NCBI GenBank assembly: GCA_016124735.1
Contig: WGMZ01000033.1
Location: forward strand, 62,001-126,000
Source of the DNA: Bacteroidota bacterium
GTDB lineage: Bacteria > Bacteroidota > Bacteroidia > UBA8524
Length of the DNA stretch: 64,000 bases
Direction: 5' to 3'
In this document: positions 58,101 through 64,000 of the stretch, piece after piece
Layout of the letters: each line of letters begins with the position of its first letter
Numbering within the stretch: position 1 is the first letter of the stretch
Program-made: the position numbers and the translations under genes
Notes under the pieces: model-generated
What the model was told of the DNA's origin: nothing
The model's database searches: none
What the model saw: only the letters and a program-made list of their open reading frames with translations

Positions 58101-60707
58101 TTAGTGTGCAACTCGTGTAATTTCGGAAGGAAGAAATTCGAACAGGGTTTTAAAGGATCGCGTGAAATATGACAGGTTATTGAAACCCACAGAATACGCA
58201 ACTTCCGAAACATTTAACCGGCTCGATTCCAATAAACTTTTCGCTTCCTGCAAACGGATATAACGAATAAACTCCGCCGGAGATAAACCGGTTTCTGATT
58301 TAATTTCCTTTTGCAACCGATTTCTTCCAATTCCAAGTTGTTCACAAAGGTAAGCACTGCTCAAATCCTGATTATCCATATTTTCCTGAATCAGGCGGAT
58401 CACTTCATTCATCCAGGAATTCTTCTCCACCTTGCCCAATCCTGGCTGAACGTGAATTCCCCTTTCATTCAGCAAACTTTGAAGTTGTTTTCTTCGCTCA
58501 AAGCAGTTCCGAATAATTGCTAACAACTCATCCGAATCAAAAGGTTTTACCAGATAATTTTCTGCGCCTAAACCGTACAGTTCCACCTTATCGGGCACTT
58601 TACTTTTTGAGCTCAGAATTATCACCGGAATATGCGCGGTTTGGGGATTTTCTTTGATTCGCCCAAGCAGATCATCGCCTTGCATCCCGGGCAACATCAA
58701 ATCGGCCAGAACCATATCGGGCAAGTCCTGAGCCACTTTATTCCAGGCCTGAGTTCCATCGTATGCCTGAATCACCCGATAGTTGCCACGAAGGGTGGAA
58801 GCAATGAAATCATTCAATTCCGGATGGTCCTCTACTACCAAAATGACAGGTTCAGACGAATCCATATTTTCTTCCACTGCAGTCACTTCTACTTCATATT
58901 CTTGCAACAACCCATGGTCCATTATTAAAGTGAAACAGGCTCCTCCTTTCGGGTTCTCTGAATAGTCGACCCGACCGCCTATCATATCCATGTACTCTTT
59001 CACCAGAGCCAGCCCGATTCCTGTTCCTTCGTGATTATTGACATCGGTTTTATAAAATCGATCAAAAATCTTTTTTCTGTGTTCCGACTCTATACCTGGT
59101 CCGTTATCGCAAATCTGCAAATGCAAATCATTTGTTCTTTCATCCCGAACACTGCTGATACTTACCATCCCCCCTTCCGGAGTATATTTAAATGCGTTTT
59201 GCAAAAGATTATGAATGCATTGTTGCAGCTTGAATTTATCTGTAAACAACAAGGTCTCGCAACGTTTTACTTCAAGATGGATTTGTTTCCGTTCAATGAG
59301 TGATTCGAATTGTTCGATCAGAGGTTCCATGATGTCGCATAATTGGAAACGCTCCGGATAAAGGTGTTTCAATCCATGGTCTAATCGTTGCAATTGCAGC
59401 AATTGCTCAACCATATGCTGCAGATGCGCCGTATTCTTATCAATATATCCAGCAAATTTCAAAGTCTCCGCATCCTTATTGTTTTTCAGAATTTGTTGCA
59501 CCGGACCTCTTATCAGAGACAAGGGTGTTTTCAAATCATGGGATATATTCGATATAAAACGATTCTTCAATTCATCCAGTTCCTTGAATTGTTCGGCAAT
59601 TCTTCGCGCGCTCTCTGCTTCCCTGATCTGGTCTTTGGCCCGGTCGTCCGTCAATTTGATACCGCAATACGATGCAATCACCTCAAAAACCTGCTGATGA
59701 AAGCGGTTAAAATAGCCAGGTGCAGAATGTTCTGAATCCAAAACCCCCACCACACGGTCCTCACTGAAAATAGGAACGGCCAATTCCGACCTACGGGCCA
59801 TATCATCTACCAAATAATCAGCTTCCAGTCTTGTATCTTCAATTAATACAGGCTTCGAACTTGTAAAACAACGCCCTACTATTCCTTCGCCAATTCCGAT
59901 TTCAAGGGGTCTTATGGTCAAATTTCCTGGTTTATGCACGGAGCGCGAAGATTCCACCTGAAGCAATTTATCCCGAATGGGGTCATGCAGATAGATCACA
60001 AAGTCTTCCAGGTCGAGAAGTGGAATGCATCGTTGTGTAATTCTCCAAAGAAGGTCGTTCAGCGGTTCATTGCTGCTTAATATTTCTGACATCTGTCTGG
60101 ATATCATGTGCAGGCGCTGGAATTGCCTTTGCATATTTTCCAATTTCAGTTTGTCGGCCACAAAATCTACATACAGCAAATAGAAATTTATTAGCACCAA
60201 TACAATCGCACTGATAAATGTCGCGATAGAAGTACCGCCAGCTATATTTCTGTTATCTGCCATATAAACGGTCAGAGTGAGGCAACCAAAAATGAGAAGG
60301 AAAAGAAACAATCCAAATCCCAGACTTACATAGCCGCGCCTTTCCGATAACAAGGCTATAGACGACCAAACCATAAAATACAGCGTTCCGGCAATCTCCG
60401 CATTGGTGTAGTAAACGGCCAGGACCTGAATGGCTAATCCCGTAAATATGAACCATCGCAGAAGTTGAACCTGCACCCTTTGCCTGCGAACGAACCAGAA
60501 TGTCCATACCTGAATAAAAACAAGGAGCACCAGTCCCAACTCCAGACTGGTGCCTTTCTCAAAAACATTGCTGCTATACAAGACAAGCACCTGTACCAAC
60601 AAAATAAAGCCTGCCCACTCTTTTAAGCGGGTAGGCGATCCGCCGGGATTCACCGACTTTTTCAGGTATTCCAGTACGATATTCGTCATACGATGGTCAT
60701 TAAGCAC
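58101..60707 (-). CDS. Hybrid histidine kinase - response regulator with AraC-type output (one-protein two-component system)
   Basis: 868 residues (a start at the Met seven codons in is possible). Six transmembrane helices occupy about 35-180, without a large periplasmic domain. A GAF domain lies at about 205-355 (LEIGIGEGIVGRCFTSSKPVLIED, VPIFSEDRVVGVLDSE). The kinase core has phospho-His390 in FISNISHDLKTPLSLIR and HATPase blocks LQNAFKYTPEGG, ICDNGPGIE, GTGIGLALVKEYMDMIGG. The receiver domain is VILVVEDHPELNDF with Asp669 in VLADLMLPG and a Lys in YLVKPF. The AraC-type helix-turn-helix occupies about 765-868. It resembles hybrid two-component systems of Bacteroidota, but with a membrane-GAF input where the usual periplasmic beta-propeller would be. 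Confidence 0.93.
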   Translation of the reverse strand: MLNDHRMTNIVLEYLKKSVNPGGSPTRLKEWAGFILLVQVLVLYSSNVFEKGTSLELGLVLLVFIQVWTFWFVRRQRVQVQLLRWFIFTGLAIQVLAVYYTNAEIAGTLYFMVWSSIALLSERRGYVSLGFGLFLFLLIFGCLTLTVYMADNRNIAGGTSIATFISAIVLVLINFYLLYVDFVADKLKLENMQRQFQRLHMISRQMSEILSSNEPLNDLLWRITQRCIPLLDLEDFVIYLHDPIRDKLLQVESSRSVHKPGNLTIRPLEIGIGEGIVGRCFTSSKPVLIEDTRLEADYLVDDMARRSELAVPIFSEDRVVGVLDSEHSAPGYFNRFHQQVFEVIASYCGIKLTDDRAKDQIREAESARRIAEQFKELDELKNRFISNISHDLKTPLSLIRGPVQQILKNNKDAETLKFAGYIDKNTAHLQHMVEQLLQLQRLDHGLKHLYPERFQLCDIMEPLIEQFESLIERKQIHLEVKRCETLLFTDKFKLQQCIHNLLQNAFKYTPEGGMVSISSVRDERTNDLHLQICDNGPGIESEHRKKIFDRFYKTDVNNHEGTGIGLALVKEYMDMIGGRVDYSENPKGGACFTLIMDHGLLQEYEVEVTAVEENMDSSEPVILVVEDHPELNDFIASTLRGNYRVIQAYDGTQAWNKVAQDLPDMVLADLMLPGMQGDDLLGRIKENPQTAHIPVIILSSKSKVPDKVELYGLGAENYLVKPFDSDELLAIIRNCFERRKQLQSLLNERGIHVQPGLGKVEKNSWMNEVIRLIQENMDNQDLSSAYLCEQLGIGRNRLQKEIKSETGLSPAEFIRYIRLQEAKSLLESSRLNVSEVAYSVGFNNLSYFTRSFKTLFEFLPSEITRVAH

Positions 60708-60781
60708 TTAGTAGATTGAATCGGATGCTTTATCAAACCTATCAAATTAGCTCCTAAAAAATCACCTTAATTTCATGAAAT

Positions 60782-60850
60782 ACAAGGTCCTGAAGCAACA
60801 AACAGCCAATTCAACAGAATGCTTGTTCGTGTGAAACTTCAGGACCTTGT
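60782..60850. repeat. Long perfect inverted repeat in the 3' gap of the delta-60 gene
   Basis: ACAAGGTCCTGAAG (60782-60795) and CTTCAGGACCTTGT (60837-60850) are perfect reverse complements separated by 41 bases. A second palindrome ATTTCATGAAAT (60770-60781) abuts it. It lies 7 bases beyond the stop of the gene at 60857 and could be a terminator or a 3' mRNA-stabilising stem; no U-run follows. Confidence 0.75.
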
Positions 60851-60856
60851 GATTGC

Positions 60857-62440
60857 CTAGTGTTGAATCAGAAATTTCGTGGTATGCAGGATATTTCCTT
60901 CCTGAGCTCTTAAAATATAAATTCCGTTTTGCAGCGAATTTACTTCCATATCCAAAGAATTAACTGTTAGCACGAGGCTTCCCTGCAGGTTGTAAATTTT
61001 CACATTAACTGATTCTGATTTCAACCCATCAATATGAAGGTGATTATTCGCAGGGTTCGGGAACACATTAATCTGGCCACTCGGTGAATTCAAGCCCGTT
61101 CCACCGCCATTGTTTCCTTCTTTGAAGCCACCGGTATAAGTAGCGTAAATGAAAAATCCATTGGAAACAGGATTTGACTGATTTCCCAGCAGATAAAGTC
61201 GTCTGCTACCCGTATCCAAGACCACATCATCAATGCTGAAATCCAACACAAATCCTTCTATCGAACGAATTTGATGTTTTCCATTGCTGTTTCCATAAAG
61301 TCCTTCCACATTTCCATCACTTTTATATCTGGAAATAATCAATGTTGCCGTATCTGTTGTGGCAGAAACCGTAGCGAGGAAAATTGAGCTATCCGGTGCT
61401 ATACAGAGGTCTGAAGTCAATTCGTCGTAAGGATTGGAAAGGTCGTGCAGTATTCGGGCAAAACCGGTTCCTGCAAATGCGCTGTTCCAGGTTCCGTCTA
61501 ATTCTAGTCTGGCCAGAAATCCATCTGCGTTATTTTGCGGCCCATTGTAAGTGCCACAAATAAAAATGGAACGATTGAAATAATAAGCATCTGTAGCAGT
61601 TGTTCCTTTTCCATCAATCTTCAGGCTGACTTCTCCTGTCCCACCCAGATCTATATTGGTATTTCCATTTTTAGAAACAGAATGAATGGTAACAAGAGAT
61701 TCTCCGTTTCCCGTGGTATTGCAGATCACATAGTATCCGCCTTCTGGTCTTTCCAACAATGCAACGGGAAGATTGTTAAGATTTTGAGGATTCAGCAGGA
61801 GGATACCATCCTTGTCAAACGTACTATCCAATACACCATTCGGGTTCAGACGCAGGACAAACATCTTCTTTTGGGTAGCAGGAATATTTCCTAAAATCAC
61901 AATTTTCCCGTCTTTATCCTCCAGAATATCAGTAGCCACTTCGTACCCTGGGTCAACTTCCATTTTAAATACTCCGTTGAGTCCGAAATTAATTTGGACG
62001 ATGCCGTCCTGATTGAATTTGGCCACCATAAGGTCTGCACCATTTGGACCTGTAAACCCTCCAGCAGCAATGATATCTCCATTTTGGGTTTTGGCAATCG
62101 CGTGAACAAAATCGCTGTTAAGGTTATTAAAATCGATATGAGACGGACCGGCATTCATTCTGAAGCTCATGTCTTCTGAACCATTCATTTGGTACCGACT
62201 CAATCCAACATCCCATTTAAACTGAGCATTTAATGAACCACCCATAACAATGAGCTGACCGTTTTTATCAATAACTCCTTTGACAGCCTGGGCAGATTTA
62301 TCCCCAAAAGAATAAACTCCGTATCCATTGGTATGAAATGTACTGTCTGCAGTACCAGGTAATTTTTGAGCCAGCAATATGCTGCTGCTTAGCAGCGCCG
62401 TGACTCCAAGTGTGAGTGAACGTAACATAAGTTGATTCAT
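60857..62440 (-). CDS. Delta-60 repeat protein with T9SS type A sorting domain (copy 1)
   Basis: About 527 residues from MNQLMLRSLTLGVTALLSSS; earlier in-frame codons overlap the neighbouring gene. Signal peptide ends in ILLAQ. The body is a series of beta-repeats of about 55-60 residues of the delta-60 type: ADSTFHTNGYGVYSFGDKSAQAVKGVIDKNGQLIVMGG, FGLNGVFKMEVDPGYEVATDILEDKDGKIVILG, LDSTFDKDGILLLNPQN. It ends in a type A sorting domain (IYNLQGSLVLTV, LQNGIYILRAQ). It is exported by the type IX system, function unknown. It follows its relative at 62448 after a 7-base gap. Confidence 0.85.
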   Translation of the reverse strand: MNQLMLRSLTLGVTALLSSSILLAQKLPGTADSTFHTNGYGVYSFGDKSAQAVKGVIDKNGQLIVMGGSLNAQFKWDVGLSRYQMNGSEDMSFRMNAGPSHIDFNNLNSDFVHAIAKTQNGDIIAAGGFTGPNGADLMVAKFNQDGIVQINFGLNGVFKMEVDPGYEVATDILEDKDGKIVILGNIPATQKKMFVLRLNPNGVLDSTFDKDGILLLNPQNLNNLPVALLERPEGGYYVICNTTGNGESLVTIHSVSKNGNTNIDLGGTGEVSLKIDGKGTTATDAYYFNRSIFICGTYNGPQNNADGFLARLELDGTWNSAFAGTGFARILHDLSNPYDELTSDLCIAPDSSIFLATVSATTDTATLIISRYKSDGNVEGLYGNSNGKHQIRSIEGFVLDFSIDDVVLDTGSRRLYLLGNQSNPVSNGFFIYATYTGGFKEGNNGGGTGLNSPSGQINVFPNPANNHLHIDGLKSESVNVKIYNLQGSLVLTVNSLDMEVNSLQNGIYILRAQEGNILHTTKFLIQH

Positions 62441-62447
62441 TGGTTGA

Positions 62448-63983
62448 TTAATGAAGTATTTGAATTTGTGTGCGGTACTGGTTGCCTCCCTGATTGGCAA
62501 TTACATGATAGAGTCCATTAGCCAAATAATCCAGATTCATTTCTTGCGTATCGGACGTTTGATGCACCAATCGACCGTCCGCAGAATATACCCGAATTGT
62601 CCCGGTGCCCTCATTCGGGAAGGATACATGGAACCGGCCACAACCGGGATTAGGGAATACTGACAAAGAATTTATCCCCGAATTTTCGATTCCGGTATTT
62701 TCCCCGGAAGATGGTTTATCGGTATCATAATAAAAGGCATGATAGTACAAGTAGTCAACAGGTCCCAGGTAAATGTTCCCCACAATAACGGCTTGTGAAT
62801 CAACGCTGGTAAACTCCATTGCATTCATGCTGAAGAAGTTGATATTGGCATCCGGGCTTCCTTTGTAGAACCCATTGTTGTTGCCAAAAAAGGGATCTTT
62901 TGTTCCATCCGGCTTTACACGGAATATGGCATATTCCTGGGGACCGTACATTGTAATGAACAATATTTTGCCATCGTCCTGAAATTTCATGTCGATCACA
63001 TTCTCATCTTTCTGATTGGCCGGAAAGGGGTAGAATGTAGCAGATCCGCTTGCATTAAACGACAAATCAACATTGCCATTTGATTTTACGCGAACAAGCA
63101 GCGCATCCCGATTCCCCGCAATTTCCACACGACCTCCCATCAGGATATTTCCTGCGCTGTCTACCAGGATTCTTTTCAATTGGGTTATGTCTGTTCCGAA
63201 TTGATAAGAGAAATACGATTTATTATTAAAATCAAGCCGACCATTGCCATTGCTGGAAACGCTGTAGATGTAACTTCGGTTATCATCGGCTGTCGAAACC
63301 ACATAATAGCCTCCATTCGGACTTTCGACCAAATCTTGTCCGGTGTTGTTGGTAGTTCCTAAATCCACTACGGTAACTCCATCCACACTAAAGGAACTAT
63401 CTATTTGTCCATTACTTTTTATCCTGGCAATCAGAATATCATTATCCATGTTCCCTTTGGTGGTGCCTACCAGGACAATTCTTCCCTGACTGTCCAAAAT
63501 TAAGCGACCGAATACATCCGAATTGCTCTCATCAATAACCATTTTTCCGCCATTGCCCCAATTTGGATCCACCGTACCATTTTTCATGATTCGATAAAGG
63601 GTAATATCCGAATTCGATGCATAATTAACCGTAGCAATTACCGCAGTGCCATCGACAAGCAGGATAATTCCCAGTCCACTCTCATCCTCATTCGCGTTCG
63701 GATTAATCGTTAGTATTCCGTTGGTTCCAAAACTCGGATCAATCTGACCATCCGGTTGCAGACGGGTAACGAGAATCATTCCGTCGGGGTTGTACTGGCT
63801 TCCAACCGACCAGATATAACCTAAATCGTCTACGGCTACATCGCTAAGTCCTTCCGCTTTTCCGGCGTCCCAAAATTTAAATCCATTGGAATTAAAATTA
63901 CTGTCGGGTTCTCCCGTCATGTGTTGTGCATAGGTCGGAGTCATCATGCATCCGACTACTAAAAGAGTAAGTATTTTTTTCAT
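62448..63983 (-). CDS. Delta-60 repeat protein with T9SS type A sorting domain (copy 2)
   Basis: 511 residues with a signal peptide ending in PTYAQ. Delta-60 repeats run through the middle: PDSNFNSNGFKFWDAGKAEGLSDVAVDDLGYIWSVGS, IDPSFGTNGILTINPNANEDESGLGIILLVDGTAVIA, VDPNWGNGGKMVIDESNSDVFGRLILDSQGRIVLVG, IDSSFSVDGVTVVDLG. These alternate with short acidic loops that could bind calcium. The C-terminus (LSVFPNPGCGRFHVSFPNEGTGTIRVYS, LANGLYHVIANQ) is a type A sorting domain. Its gene is the upstream partner of copy 1 at 60857 and the two are probably co-transcribed. Confidence 0.85.
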   Translation of the reverse strand: MKKILTLLVVGCMMTPTYAQHMTGEPDSNFNSNGFKFWDAGKAEGLSDVAVDDLGYIWSVGSQYNPDGMILVTRLQPDGQIDPSFGTNGILTINPNANEDESGLGIILLVDGTAVIATVNYASNSDITLYRIMKNGTVDPNWGNGGKMVIDESNSDVFGRLILDSQGRIVLVGTTKGNMDNDILIARIKSNGQIDSSFSVDGVTVVDLGTTNNTGQDLVESPNGGYYVVSTADDNRSYIYSVSSNGNGRLDFNNKSYFSYQFGTDITQLKRILVDSAGNILMGGRVEIAGNRDALLVRVKSNGNVDLSFNASGSATFYPFPANQKDENVIDMKFQDDGKILFITMYGPQEYAIFRVKPDGTKDPFFGNNNGFYKGSPDANINFFSMNAMEFTSVDSQAVIVGNIYLGPVDYLYYHAFYYDTDKPSSGENTGIENSGINSLSVFPNPGCGRFHVSFPNEGTGTIRVYSADGRLVHQTSDTQEMNLDYLANGLYHVIANQGGNQYRTQIQILH

Positions 63984-64000
63984 AGCTGTTCTGTATTGAT

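Noticed and set aside
58054-58101. Terminator between cysS and the hybrid kinase
   Set aside because: A short CAAAAAAGGGCC run is present, but I could not pair any stem of five or more bases.

Overview
The window is chromosomal DNA from a member of the Bacteroidota, probably a free-living Chitinophagales, Saprospirales or Flavobacteriales-type organism. The evidence is several secreted proteins ending in type IX secretion (T9SS) sorting domains of type A (YPNP...G-Y) and type B (gliding-motility-associated C-terminus), carboxypeptidase-regulatory-domain TonB receptors, PKD-rich adhesin-like proteins, delta-60 repeat proteins, and several promoters of the Bacteroidota TTG-N20-TAnnTTTG type. 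Genes are dense. I saw no rRNA, tRNA, CRISPR array, insertion sequence or prophage. No species can be assigned from the sequence.

Layout. 1-8.4 kb is housekeeping: a minus-strand operon nrnA - FKBP isomerase - rfbB (cut by the window edge), then ndk, a cyclophilin, two lipoproteins, a chromate-type transporter and a DivIC/FtsB-like protein. 8.4-16 kb holds a 1231-residue PKD/T9SS type B protein and a 1236-residue TonB-dependent receptor. 16.7-27.5 kb holds a secreted C1-type peptidase, a second TonB receptor with a metal-type operator at its start, a beta-barrel protein, hutH-hisS, a subtilisin with T9SS tail, and an ECF sigma factor paired with a membrane-anchored barrel protein. 27.5-31 kb is a divergent MerC / MacB-like ABC / DUF3299 / DUF6702 locus around a perfect palindrome. 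31-39.4 kb is a run of small genes (VOC, SRPBCC, DUF1287, two Crp/Fnr-SRPBCC modules, a DUF3267 zincin) ending in an M1 aminopeptidase. 39.5-47.7 kb is an iron locus: DtxR, a membrane-anchored DtxR-FeoA-FeoA fusion, FeoB split into two genes, porin, Rieske protein, imelysin and di-haem oxidoreductase. 47.8-55.4 kb is a tandem family of three large T9SS type A proteins, the third broken by a frameshift. 55.5-64 kb has a Na+/Ca2+ exchanger, cysS, a hybrid histidine kinase/AraC regulator and two delta-60 repeat T9SS proteins.

Two metal systems stand out. First, the 15-bp palindrome TGCAAC-ATA-GTTGCA in the merC/ABC divergent promoter recurs, with 13 of 15 bases identical, exactly over the start codon of the TonB receptor near 20.2 kb. 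This links outer-membrane uptake, MerC and an ABC operon resembling the zinc-starvation operon PA4063-PA4066 of Pseudomonas into one probable Zur-type regulon. Second, the iron locus combines candidate DtxR-family operators (39482-39500, 43497-43515), a membrane-tethered regulator-like FeoA fusion translationally coupled to a free FeoB GTPase, a separate FeoB permease, and a probable periplasmic iron-handling set (imelysin + di-haem protein + Rieske).

Function names come from motif recognition by reading. No database or alignment search was run.
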